A stretch of DNA of 64,000 nt from CAZUMH01 sp964621645 (GTDB taxonomy: Bacteria > Zhuqueibacterota > QNDG01 > JAGLOF01), in assembly GCA_964621645.1 (NCBI GenBank), contig CAZUMH010000001.1, positions 37,587-101,586 of the forward strand, in the 5' to 3' direction. The notes beneath the pieces were generated by a model that was not told where the DNA came from, ran no database searches, and saw nothing but the letters and a program-made list of their open reading frames with translations. Below, piece by piece: positions 33,904 to 42,531 of this stretch (positions are counted from its first letter, which is position 1; the number at the start of each line of letters is the position of its first letter). The position numbers and the translations under genes were made by a program.

Positions 33904-34902
33904 TCAGTGCCGCTGGGCCACATAAATATCCGACTCTATCTTATGTCCTTCATCATCATAGAATACATGGGTGAAATAGAGATTGCCCGCGGCGTCCAGA
34001 CCCGGATCGCCGACATAGTTGGACACGATCTCTTCCGGAGTGCTCCAGGTATCACCGGATTTTCTTGATCTGAAAACTGCCGGCCCGCCATAGCCCAGAC
34101 CGCTTACTCTCGCGAACCAAAGATCAGCGCCATCCGCTGAAACAAAGGGTTGCCCTTCATTTCCGGACGTGTTAACCAGAGCGCCGAGATTAACCGGTAC
34201 GGACCAGCTCTCGCCCTGCCGGACTGTATGCCAGATATCGAGGTCGTTGCCCGAATTCGATTGTGCGCCAAAAAAAAGAGTCTTACCGCCCGCGGTCGGG
34301 TATAATTCACCAGCATCGAAATCCTGATTTAACTGTTCGCCGGCGTTCTGCCAGTTGGTCCAGGTCCCTTTGGAAAGTACCGCGGTCCAGATATCCAGAT
34401 CGCCGTAATTCCCCGCTCTGGCCGAACCGAACCAAAGTGTGTCTCCCTGGACGGCAAAAGGACCGTCCAGGTGCAGTTCACCCGGATCAGCCAGCCGGGC
34501 CCGTACCGGTTCCGTCCAGGAGGAGCCGTCCCAGGTGCACCACCACACACCGCTGACACCGTCGAAGAGCTGATCCTCAGCCGGAATGTTCCCGTCGGGC
34601 GTGAAGAAGAAGATGAATGTACTGCCGTCAGGAGTGATCACGGGGGCATCCTCAATACCGGCGGTGTTGATTGGACCGGCCATAGGGACTGTATCATAAA
34701 AGTCTGCGGAATGGAGCACGGGCGGAAAGTAATCAGTGGCGGGAGTCATTTTGACAGCATCCGCGGCAAGAGATTCCTCACGGGTCATTTCTTCCGAATC
34801 ATCAGGATTTTGCTTGAGAGAACATCCGTAAAAAATAAAAATGACAGCTATCAAATGAATCTCAGGCGATAATGTCAACCACGAGAGCTTTTTTGTAATC
34901 AT
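33904..34902 (-). CDS. PD40/TolB-like beta-propeller lipoprotein
   Basis: 332 residues. The hydrophobic signal ends FYGCS, a plausible lipobox. After an acidic linker come propeller blades: EDAPVITPDGSTFIFFFTPD, PFAVQGDTLWFGSARAG, ELYPTAGGKTLFFGAQS, QPFVSADGADLWFARVSG and DPGLDAAGNLYFTHVF. Aromatic GDLDIWTA and NDLDIWHT units separate them. It is of the same broad type as the PD40 protein at 18637-19542 but not a close duplicate. Surface or periplasmic scaffold by inference; no enzyme motif. Confidence 0.75.
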   Translation of the reverse strand: MITKKLSWLTLSPEIHLIAVIFIFYGCSLKQNPDDSEEMTREESLAADAVKMTPATDYFPPVLHSADFYDTVPMAGPINTAGIEDAPVITPDGSTFIFFFTPDGNIPAEDQLFDGVSGVWWCTWDGSSWTEPVRARLADPGELHLDGPFAVQGDTLWFGSARAGNYGDLDIWTAVLSKGTWTNWQNAGEQLNQDFDAGELYPTAGGKTLFFGAQSNSGNDLDIWHTVRQGESWSVPVNLGALVNTSGNEGQPFVSADGADLWFARVSGLGYGGPAVFRSRKSGDTWSTPEEIVSNYVGDPGLDAAGNLYFTHVFYDDEGHKIESDIYVAQRH

Positions 34903-34987
34903 ATCAATGATTGGACTGATAATAATGATTATTCATAGGACAAACGAGTACGACCGAGCCAGGATCGATGGCAACAAACAAGAATTA

Positions 34988-35863
34988 CTAAATAAACTCA
35001 CCCTGGGCCACGATGATACTTTTCCCACCGATAGAAATAGTAATGTTTTCACCGCTCTTTTCAGCTTTTAAAAGCAAAAGAGACGGCCTGCCGATTTCAT
35101 ACCCTTGTTCACTGCGGATATCGATGCTGTTTTTTCCAAAATAGCGATATTTCACCAGGTACCCCGCCAGGCAGCCGTTACCGCTGCCCGTTGCCGGATC
35201 TTCGGGAATTCCGTAATAATCAACAAATACCCGCACACTGATATCATTCTCAGGTTTGTGTGTTTCGGGGCAAAAAATCAGAACCCCCTTTGCCTCTGTA
35301 TCCTTTATCAATGTAAAATACTTATCCTTTTCGAGTTTCGTCTTTTTCAGCGCTGCAATATTCTTCAACGGCACGATGAAAAAAGGCAATCCGGTGGATA
35401 CTTCCTGAATCGGAAAACGATTGTCAATATCAGTGAGATCTATACCAAGAATACGCGCAAGTTTTTCAGGTTCGTGTTGTTTACCGAAATCCGGCTGAAT
35501 TTGTTTCATCCAGCAACCGCCGTCTTTTAAAAAAGTAACTGGTATCCGGCCCACCTTCAAATTGAGCACAACATCACCGGATTGATCCGGAATAATGACG
35601 CTGTGAATGACATGGGCCGTTCCTAGGGTTGGATGACCAGCAAAAGGGACTTCTTCATTCGGCGTAAATATGCGAACATCAAAGCCGCCGTTGTTTTTTT
35701 CATCTGAAAGGATGAATGTGGTCTCAGAGAAATTTATCTCTCTGGCGATGCCTTGCATTTCTTCGCCACTGATTTTACCGGCGTAGCGAAACACTGCCAG
35801 TTGGTTACCCGCATATTTTTTCTCGGCAAAGACATCAACGATGTAGAAAGTAAGTCCTTTCAT
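34988..35863 (-). CDS. PhzF family isomerase/epimerase-like protein
   Basis: 291 residues, cytoplasmic. The N-terminal half has FYIVDVFAEKKYAGNQLAVF and INFSETTFIL, the latter with the conserved catalytic Glu; PFAGHPTLGTAHVIH follows. The C-terminal half has the mirror motif EDPATGSGNGCLAGYLVKY. This is the two-fold diaminopimelate-epimerase-like fold of PhzF. Phenazine enzymes themselves are absent, so a general isomerase role is more likely than phenazine synthesis. The single-gene context gives no substrate. Confidence 0.9.
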   Translation of the reverse strand: MKGLTFYIVDVFAEKKYAGNQLAVFRYAGKISGEEMQGIAREINFSETTFILSDEKNNGGFDVRIFTPNEEVPFAGHPTLGTAHVIHSVIIPDQSGDVVLNLKVGRIPVTFLKDGGCWMKQIQPDFGKQHEPEKLARILGIDLTDIDNRFPIQEVSTGLPFFIVPLKNIAALKKTKLEKDKYFTLIKDTEAKGVLIFCPETHKPENDISVRVFVDYYGIPEDPATGSGNGCLAGYLVKYRYFGKNSIDIRSEQGYEIGRPSLLLLKAEKSGENITISIGGKSIIVAQGEFI

Positions 35864-35933
35864 GGTATTTACTCCGGAATGTGATGAAATGTTTACTTTT
35901 ATTCCGCTGTAGACCTGTGTATCATGTCGCTGT

Positions 35934-36764
35934 TTATCGCCGACGGGTCTCTACTAAAATCGTGAGTGCCATTTGGGACACAATCGTCGGAAGGTTTTGA
36001 GAGTCACCTTCATAATTATTACTCCATAAATGCGTATCCGTAGCTACTTCGATCAGGGTTACATTGATTCGTATTCTATCTCCTCTTGCCATTACCGTTC
36101 CTTCTATAATTGCATCGGCGGACAGTTCACGCCCTATCTCGGTCACCTGTCGATACGGATCATAGTGTTGCATTACTGCCTCCCGCGATATGACCTTTTT
36201 TACAGGCATTTGAGACAGGTTTTTAATAAGACTACCAGTTATCTCGTCAGCTAAGTTCTCGTGCCCAGGCTCATTTGATATGTTTGTGAACGGTAACACT
36301 GCGATCGATTCGATCTTAGGAGCCGCTAAAGGAGCTGAAGGAAAATTGTACAAATAAATCATAGGCCAGACGAGGGCAATAAGGCCAATCACGGCAAGAA
36401 TAGCAACCGTGAAGCCTGTTGATTGTGAACCTGACGACAATTCTCCAAATCGATTGTCCCCTTGAGTGCCTGCGGAAAGGCCAGCCTCAATAAAAGCCCA
36501 GAATGGACCAACAAGGGGAATAAGGGAAACGAAAATATACCACCCTGACTTATTCCGATCATGCCAGCGTTTAATCATGACCGCAATGGCTGGCCACGCT
36601 GACAAGAATATTACCGCACATGCGACTATTCCTCCGGCCCGTGTCATGAAATCAATGAGACAGGCAATATTCCAGAGTGCATAGATGGGAATGAGCCCCC
36701 TAAGCCAAAACGTCCGACGATCGATGCGTCCCTTGGGCGATAAATATAGTTGTATGAATGGCAT
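35934..36764 (-). CDS. DUF805 membrane domain fused to a TolB-like (FlgO-type) domain
   Basis: 276 residues. Residues 1-135 are DUF805: LSPKGRIDRRTFWLRGLIPI, WPAIAVMIKRWHDRNKSGWY and PLVGPFWAFIEAGLSAGTQG, with four helices. Residues 150-270 are the TolB-like amino domain usually found in cyclases and TPR kinases: IESIAVLPFTNISNEPGHEN, LADEITGSLIKNLSQMPVKK, IGRELSADAIIEGTVMARGD and HLWSNNYEG. A fifth helix at about 125-143 joins the two. The tail would be periplasmic if the usual DUF805 topology holds. No TPR or catalytic part follows. The role is unknown; the fusion itself is the notable feature. Confidence 0.78.
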   Translation of the reverse strand: MPFIQLYLSPKGRIDRRTFWLRGLIPIYALWNIACLIDFMTRAGGIVACAVIFLSAWPAIAVMIKRWHDRNKSGWYIFVSLIPLVGPFWAFIEAGLSAGTQGDNRFGELSSGSQSTGFTVAILAVIGLIALVWPMIYLYNFPSAPLAAPKIESIAVLPFTNISNEPGHENLADEITGSLIKNLSQMPVKKVISREAVMQHYDPYRQVTEIGRELSADAIIEGTVMARGDRIRINVTLIEVATDTHLWSNNYEGDSQNLPTIVSQMALTILVETRRR

Positions 36765-36902
36765 ATTTCACTCCTCCCAAATTGGTTTACATGTACCCAA
36801 ACGTATATCCTAAATCATGTAAAAGAACTTGACTCAGCAGTAACAATATCCCCGGGTGAATGTATATATGAGAAACCTGATTATTCGCAAAACTAATAAT
36901 CT

Positions 36903-37178
36903 TGTTCAGCAGGGGCTCATGCCCCTACGGAGTAAAATCAATACAAATTAAATTACTTTAATTCTTGTCCCGCTAGGGACAAAATGTTTATATGACACCC
37001 TCCCCTATTGATCAAGTCCCGTTAGGGACGAAATAATATCTCTCCCCATGAAGGCTCATGACCTTGCAGATAAAAATATTATTGCACAACACTAAAAACC
37101 TGTCCCGGTATTCTTTAGGTCGGGAGGCATGACGAAGGACAATTTCCCCTCTCCGCGGGGGCTCATGCCCCTGCGGAG
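36903..37178. repeat. Cluster of short palindromic repeats (three kinds)
   Basis: Kind 1: CAGGGGCTCATGCCCC (around 36910-36925) and a stronger copy with arms CTCCGCGGGGGC (37151-37162) and GCCCCTGCGGAG (37167-37178), both followed by GAGTAA; a decayed copy lies near 37050-37080. Kind 2: GTCCCGCTAGGGAC (36967-36980) and GTCCCGTTAGGGAC (37016-37029), each followed by a AAA-rich tail. Kind 3: GTCCCGGTATTCTTTAGGT at 37102 onward, ending CGGGAGGCATGACG, matched at 58457-58491. They resemble intergenic REP-type palindromes of FCB genomes. The rest of the 36765-37812 gap holds the truncated gene at 37012-37278 and AT-rich DNA. Confidence 0.65.
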
Positions 37179-37278
37179 TAAGAAAAAACACCCGGATAAG
37201 ATTCTGATTATTTGCTTGGCCGAAGACAAATAACGGCATAAGGATCAAGCAAAGGATAAGCATCCGTTTTATTTTCAT
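37012..37278 (-). pseudogene. Truncated 5' duplicate of the SASA-family esterase gene
   Basis: The first 33 residues (LILCLILMPLFVFGQ, NNQNLIRVFFL) align with those of the intact gene at 31717-32676 (CVALLPFFAFGQ, NRNEIRVFFL), including the signal peptide. After that point the frame runs into the palindromic repeats, and the last 50 codons are repeat DNA. The upstream region is duplicated too: GAATTAAATA, CAAATC, AACAGGTTTTGCAAT and AAGGGATAG recur in order at 37279-37415 and 32677-32815. So a segment of about 240 bases was copied, or a whole second gene was lost down to its 5' end. The product would be an exported fragment without an active site. Confidence 0.75.
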
Positions 37279-37812
37279 GGCTGCTCCGCTGAATTAAATA
37301 GTATTACTGGTTATTACGATCGAAGGTTCCGTGTATAAAATATAAGCAAATCTAACAGGTTTTGCAATCAAGGGATAGTGCCATCCTCTGATCATCTGAT
37401 CCGAGGTCGCCCAATGACCGGCATTATCATCATTGCAATCACCGCTGCGGGTTACCAAGTCAGGTATCTGCATAAACTGATTGAATAATACTTCGATGGC
37501 GGATATGTGGCTTTTTCATGCAGATGTTCCTCAAGAGAGCCCAAACATACTGTCTTATCTAGCAGAAGATGCTCCGGCTTTCTACCGGGTTTGCTGATTC
37601 CTGTTAGCCTATATAGGCGGTTCGGGTATCCCACCTCAGATACTATGGGAGTTCTGGAAAATCCTTTTCGATTTAAAAAACTATTTGATATATAATTTGA
37701 AAAAACTACATTTCAATAATATCGGTGGAGATATAAATATCGATTATAACCTCTCAAATAATAACTCAAAACATAAAGGAATTAACAAATTAGTATCTGG
37801 AAAGGGCTTAAA

Positions 37813-38484
37813 ATGCGAAGATGTATTTTATATGCCGCAACCATTATCGTTCTCCTTATAATATGTGCTTGTAATAATAAAGAGTTCGCCAAAGTTTATT
37901 GGCAGGGAGATTTGATTCAGAATAAGACGGATGTAAAGTATTTATACTGGCAGGATGGAAACCAGTATTTTCGACAACAGGAAGACAGTGTGATCGTAGA
38001 GTTGACAGGGTTTTCAGTAAATAGAATGGTTTTACTGCTCATTTCCTTAAGAAATAACAAAAACCAAATATTTACTTTCCTTCCTAATGAATGTACATTA
38101 TCGTACGACTTTGACGACAATCCTATCGATTTAAAACCGAGCAGACCGAAAAATCTGGATAAAAAGCAGCTTTCTCTATTCAATTCCATCATCAGCAGCG
38201 CGGGTACTATCACCAAGCTGATTATTAATATACCGGCAGACAAGCTTATCTCACAAAAAAGACAAAGCCCATTGTCGACCATCGATTCAGAGTATAGAGA
38301 GAATGAGATTAAAATCACCAAAAAGATATTCGTTGGAAATCATACGTTGATGCCGCAGTCAAGCTATGCGGGATTTCTGGTATTTGAATACGAAAAAGAG
38401 TATCCATTAATAGACCGTTTATTCACTATTCAAATAGTAACCGCTCACCATCAGTTTACGGCATCGGGGACACTCCGTTTATAA
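37813..38484 (+). CDS. Predicted lipoprotein, unknown function
   Basis: 223 residues. AAAGGG before the ATG; signal sequence ILYAATIIVLLIICAC with a lipobox-like ICAC. The mature protein is beta-rich, with LLLISLRNNKNQIFTFLPNE and YAGFLVFEYEKEYPLIDRLF suggesting an immunoglobulin-like or DUF-type sandwich. No family recognised. Its coding sequence is clearly more AT-rich than the flanking efflux operon, which may mean a different origin. The 38485-38852 gap after it shows nothing recognisable. Confidence 0.65.
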   Translation: MRRCILYAATIIVLLIICACNNKEFAKVYWQGDLIQNKTDVKYLYWQDGNQYFRQQEDSVIVELTGFSVNRMVLLLISLRNNKNQIFTFLPNECTLSYDFDDNPIDLKPSRPKNLDKKQLSLFNSIISSAGTITKLIINIPADKLISQKRQSPLSTIDSEYRENEIKITKKIFVGNHTLMPQSSYAGFLVFEYEKEYPLIDRLFTIQIVTAHHQFTASGTLRL

Positions 38485-38852
38485 TTATAAAATGTAATCG
38501 CCAAAAATTTTTGAGGTTAACCGGCCCTTCTTTATTGATATTTTCTTATTTTAACCGGAGACTAATGAATAAAAATATTACATATTCCCCTTCAAATCAA
38601 CAATAATATAACTCTCGGAGGGAAGATCTGAATTGGTAAATTTCTTACCTTAATGAATATTGTCCATTATTCTCAGAAACTGTAGGATATTCTCCAGAAT
38701 TCTCACCATAGCAACGCACCCGATCTACTGACTCCATCCTCCTAACTGCCTTATATTTAATCTACTATGGCAATCTCATTCATTGGAGAAATTATTTGGC
38801 ACCGCATTTGTATGTTACGCCCGGAAACAAAGATCAAAGAAGGAGTAAAGAA

Positions 38853-39239
38853 ATGTCCTATTATTATGCTAAAACAACCGGCCTGTCCCAGGATGAAGCC
38901 CTGGAGAGGGTTGGGGAAGAACTGAAGAAGGAAGGATTCGGAGTACTTACGGAGATCGACGTCAAGGCAACACTGAAGAAGAAGATGAATGTGGACTTTC
39001 CTCCCTACGCCATCCTGGGTGCCTGCAATCCAGCCTTCGCCTACGAAGCTCTGAAAAATGAAGCGATGATAGGTGTGATGCTGCCCTGCAACGTCATCGT
39101 GCGTGAGAATGAAGACGGGATGACTGTAGTCGCGGCTGTGGATCCGGCGGCTTCCATGCAGGCCGTGAATAATCCCGCCCTGGCCGGGATCGCGGGGCAA
39201 GTCCGGGAAAAACTGCAGCGAGTAATCGATGCCGTCTGA
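38853..39239 (+). CDS. DUF302 protein
   Basis: 128 residues. AAGGAG (38839-38844) precedes ATG 38853; the 19 earlier in-frame codons lack a site. The family core is visible: YYAKTTGLSQDEALERVGEE, KEGFGVLTEIDVKATLKKKM, YAILGACNPAFAYEALKNEA, IGVMLPCNVIVRENEDG and VAAVDPAASMQAVNNPAL. DUF302 proteins are small soluble proteins found beside thiol and metal-handling genes; biochemical role unsettled. It begins the plus-strand run into the CusCBA-type operon (22 bases to the TolC-family gene), so co-transcription and a metal-related role are likely by context. Confidence 0.88.
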   Translation: MSYYYAKTTGLSQDEALERVGEELKKEGFGVLTEIDVKATLKKKMNVDFPPYAILGACNPAFAYEALKNEAMIGVMLPCNVIVRENEDGMTVVAAVDPAASMQAVNNPALAGIAGQVREKLQRVIDAV

Positions 39240-39260
39240 TCGGGACATTTCGGGAAAATC

Positions 39261-40622
39261 ATGAGGATTGTCATGAGTACTAAAAGAATTGTATGGCCCG
39301 GGATCATCCTGCTGATCTATTCTTGTGGGATGGGATTGGAAGGGATGCTGGCGGCCCAGGAGATCCTGCCGCCAAAGGCGGTGGAATTCCCGGCCGATTA
39401 CACGACCGCGGACTGGAATCTGCCCGCGTCTCCCGCCCTGGCGGACTATGAGGAAGCCCTCCTGTATCATAATCCTGAGGTCAGGAGCGCCTATGAAACT
39501 TGGCGTGCCCAGGTGCGACAGATCGCCGTCAGCCGATCCCTGCCGGATCCGAAAATCAGTCTGGGGTATTTCATCCGGAATGTTGAGACCGCGGTGGGAC
39601 CTCAGCAATACAAGATCGGTCTCTCCCAAATGATCCCCTGGTTCGGCAAACTGAGCCTGCAAGGTGATATTCAGGCCGGCCGGGCCCAGGCCTCCTATGA
39701 GCAGCTGCAGACCATGCTGAACAGCCGCATCCTAGAGCTGCGCCGGGTCTACTACGACGCCTACTATCTGGAACGCGCCGTCGCCATCACTCGCCAGAAC
39801 TTGGATCTGTTGCAGAACTGGGGAAAAGTCATACTGGCCAAATACAGCACCGGCACGGCCCGACACGCCAATCTGGTCAAAACCCAGATCGAGGTCATCA
39901 AATTGGAGGATGACCTGGAAACCCTCAAAGAGACACGCCGGCCCCTGCTGGCCTCCCTCCGGGCTCTCCTGAACCGGAATGATCTGGAAAAAATCAATCT
40001 GCCCGACAGCCTGGATTTCCGGCCCTTAGCCGTCACCAAGGATGAAGTTTTCCGGCTGGTTCTGGATGCTAATCCCGGGTTGGCCGGCCTGCGCTCCCTC
40101 AACCGGGTCGCCGAACAGTCAGTCACCCGGGCCAAACTGAACTATCTGCCGGATTTCTCCCTGGGACTGGAGCGGGTCTTCACCGGCGACAAACTCAACG
40201 TCGCGGGAGTACCGGTACCCGGCAGCGGCAAGGATCCGCTGGTTGTGAGCGGCTCCCTCACCATCCCTCTCTGGTTCGGCAGGCAGTCTGCGGAGGTGAA
40301 CCGGGCCCGCCATCTGGAGCAAAAATCCCAGGCCGACCTGGAAAGCGGCAAGAACGGACTGCGGCGGGAACTGGAGAGTCTCTGGTTCGAGCTGGAAAAA
40401 TCCCGACGCCGGGTTAGCCTCTACCAGGATCAATTGATCCCCCGCAGCCTGGAATCGCTCCGGGCGGTGGAGAAATCCTATATTGGTGGAGAAATGGACT
40501 TTTTGAATTTAATAGACGCCCAGAGACGCCATCTGGAATTCACCCTGTCTCTGGAGAAATCCCTGGTGGAATACCACAAAGCCAAGGCCCGGCTCGAGGC
40601 TCTGGCGGGGAGGAACCTATGA
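39261..40622 (+). CDS. TolC/CusC-type outer-membrane efflux protein
   Basis: About 453 residues. Either ATG 39261 or ATG 39273 (GAGG seven bases upstream) could be the start. An N-terminal hydrophobic export segment is followed by two homologous outer membrane efflux repeats: LADYEEALLYHNPEVRSAYE, PDPKISLGYFIRNV, RILELRRVYYDAYYLERAV and then LVLDANPGLAGLRSLNRVAE, VSGSLTIPLWFGRQSAEVNR, LIDAQRRHLEFTLSLEKSLV. Three such subunits form the outer-membrane channel and periplasmic tunnel of an RND pump. Its stop overlaps the adaptor start by four bases, so the three genes form one translationally linked unit. Confidence 0.9.
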   Translation: MRIVMSTKRIVWPGIILLIYSCGMGLEGMLAAQEILPPKAVEFPADYTTADWNLPASPALADYEEALLYHNPEVRSAYETWRAQVRQIAVSRSLPDPKISLGYFIRNVETAVGPQQYKIGLSQMIPWFGKLSLQGDIQAGRAQASYEQLQTMLNSRILELRRVYYDAYYLERAVAITRQNLDLLQNWGKVILAKYSTGTARHANLVKTQIEVIKLEDDLETLKETRRPLLASLRALLNRNDLEKINLPDSLDFRPLAVTKDEVFRLVLDANPGLAGLRSLNRVAEQSVTRAKLNYLPDFSLGLERVFTGDKLNVAGVPVPGSGKDPLVVSGSLTIPLWFGRQSAEVNRARHLEQKSQADLESGKNGLRRELESLWFELEKSRRRVSLYQDQLIPRSLESLRAVEKSYIGGEMDFLNLIDAQRRHLEFTLSLEKSLVEYHKAKARLEALAGRNL

Positions 40623-42523
40623 ATCCAATTAAAAATATTCCGGCCTGGATAAGCTCGTCCCGAAAGGCTCTTGGGAAGCTGCCCCGCTTTGTCTGGCTGC
40701 TGCTGGCTCTGGCCTTTATCGCGGGGATGTTCGTACGGGGTTCCGCACCTGCCTCCCCCTCTTCTTCTGAAATACAGACAGAGGCGGATACCACGACAGT
40801 GCGGTGGTGGACCTGCTCCATGCACCCCCAGATAAAACTTCCAAAACCCGGTCAGTGTCCCATCTGCTTCATGGATCTTATCCCCTTGGAGCAGGATGAT
40901 TCCAGGGAAGCGCCCGGAGAACTGGCCATGTCCGAGGCGGCCGTGAAACTGGCGGAAATCAGCACCGTACCGGTGGTACGGGGAAAGGGGCATAAGAACC
41001 TGCGGCTCTCGGGAAAAGTCATGGTGGATGAAACCCGCCTGGGCCGCATCACTGCTTGGGCCGCGGGTCGGCTGGAAAAACTCTACGTCAACTATACCGG
41101 AAGCTCCGTGAAAAAAGGCGATCCGCTGGTGCGGCTTTACAGCCCGGAACTCTACGTAGCTCAAGAGGAACTGCTTCAGGCCGGTCTGCTTCTGCGAGGA
41201 GCCACCACAGAGTCGCTGCGAGAATCGGCTCTGCTTAACAGGAAAGCGGCCCGGGGAAAACTGCGGGAACTGGGACTCACTCCGGCCCAGATCGACGCCG
41301 TTGAAAAAAGCGGCAAAGCTTCCGACCGGATTACCATCACCAGCCCCCTGAGCGGGGTGATCACTCGCCTGGAAGCCCGGGAGGGCCTCTATCTGAAACA
41401 AGGTTCACCCATCTGCTCCATCGCGGATCTGTCGGTCGTCTGGGTCGAGCTCGATGTCTATGAATCGGAACTGGCCTGGATCAAGAAAGGCCAATCCGTT
41501 ACCTTTTCGGTTGAGGCACTCCCTGGCGTTCTCTTTAAGGGAAGGATTTTCTTTATCGATCCGCTGCTCCACTCCGAAACCAGAACGGTGCGGGCCCTGG
41601 TGGAGGCCGGGAACCGGGAAGGCCATCTGAAACCGGGAATGTTCGTGCGGGCCCGGGTCGAAGCGGTCATCAATGCGGATACGGAGGGCCGTCCACCCCT
41701 GCTGGTTCCCACCGCCGCGGTGCTGCAGACAGGCAAACGGGCCCTTGTCTATGTGCGGAAAGAAGGCACGGATAAGCCCGTTTTCCAGTCCCGGGAGATC
41801 GTCCTCGGACCCCGGGCGGATGACTACTATATCGTCGAGTCCGGATTGCAGCAAGGCGAAGAGGTGGTAGTGAAGGGGAATTTCAAGATAGACAGCGCCT
41901 TCCAGATAGCGGCCAAACCCAGCATGATGAGTCCCCAGGGCGGCCCCGCAGGCGGCGGCCACCATCACGAAGGGACGTTTCCAACGGGCACGATGGATAC
42001 AATCCCTCAGGAAGCGGAATCACAGGATCTGATGAGAGAGGATGGCTTTGTCGCTGAGCTCTCGGGAGTTTACCAGAGCTATTTCCAAGCCCAGCGGGCC
42101 CTGGCTGATGATGATTTCCCCGCGGCCCGTACGGCCCTGCGGGAGTTGGACGGAATCGTCACTTCCCTGGGCGATGATGGACTGCAAGGGAAACCGCTCG
42201 AACAGTGGCAGGTCCTGCGGGATTCCCTGCATCAAAGCCTTCAGCATGCTCCCCACTGGTCCGATATAGCGGACGCCAGGCTGGCCTTCGCTGCCATCAG
42301 CCGCGCCGTTCTCAGGATGGAAAGAGTCTACGGCCATCCGGGCGGAAAAACCCATTATGAAATCTTCTGCCCCATGGCCTTCAACAACAAAGGAGCCTTC
42401 TGGCTGCAGGATCAGGATACGGTGAAAAACTCCTTTTTCGGGGCCGCCATGCTCAGCTGCGGAGAGATAAAAAATACCTATACGCCGGTGGAAGGGGACC
42501 GGTCATCGGAAAAAGATAAATAG
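40619..42523 (+). CDS. CusB-type RND periplasmic adaptor with heavy-metal-binding and DUF3347 domains
   Basis: 634 residues. An N-terminal anchor helix (FVWLLLALAFIAGMF) is followed at about 62-92 by the small heavy-metal-binding domain WWTCSMHPQIKLPKPGQCPI...MDLIPL, with C-x-M-H-P and C-P-I-C-F-M-D. The adaptor core has barrel-sandwich and alpha-hairpin parts (VDETRLGRITAWAAGRLEKL, ITSPLSGVITRLEAREGLYL, VWVELDVYESELAWIKKGQS). A His-rich linker (GGGHHHEG) leads to a DUF3347-type tail, 475-615 (VYQSYFQAQRALADDDFPAA, FCPMAFNNKGAFWLQ). Such adaptors pass Cu(I)/Ag(I) or other soft metals to the pump. The overlap with the preceding gene and nine bases to the next confirm an operon. Confidence 0.92.
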   Translation: MNPIKNIPAWISSSRKALGKLPRFVWLLLALAFIAGMFVRGSAPASPSSSEIQTEADTTTVRWWTCSMHPQIKLPKPGQCPICFMDLIPLEQDDSREAPGELAMSEAAVKLAEISTVPVVRGKGHKNLRLSGKVMVDETRLGRITAWAAGRLEKLYVNYTGSSVKKGDPLVRLYSPELYVAQEELLQAGLLLRGATTESLRESALLNRKAARGKLRELGLTPAQIDAVEKSGKASDRITITSPLSGVITRLEAREGLYLKQGSPICSIADLSVVWVELDVYESELAWIKKGQSVTFSVEALPGVLFKGRIFFIDPLLHSETRTVRALVEAGNREGHLKPGMFVRARVEAVINADTEGRPPLLVPTAAVLQTGKRALVYVRKEGTDKPVFQSREIVLGPRADDYYIVESGLQQGEEVVVKGNFKIDSAFQIAAKPSMMSPQGGPAGGGHHHEGTFPTGTMDTIPQEAESQDLMREDGFVAELSGVYQSYFQAQRALADDDFPAARTALRELDGIVTSLGDDGLQGKPLEQWQVLRDSLHQSLQHAPHWSDIADARLAFAAISRAVLRMERVYGHPGGKTHYEIFCPMAFNNKGAFWLQDQDTVKNSFFGAAMLSCGEIKNTYTPVEGDRSSEKDK

Positions 42524-42531
42524 GATTAGAA

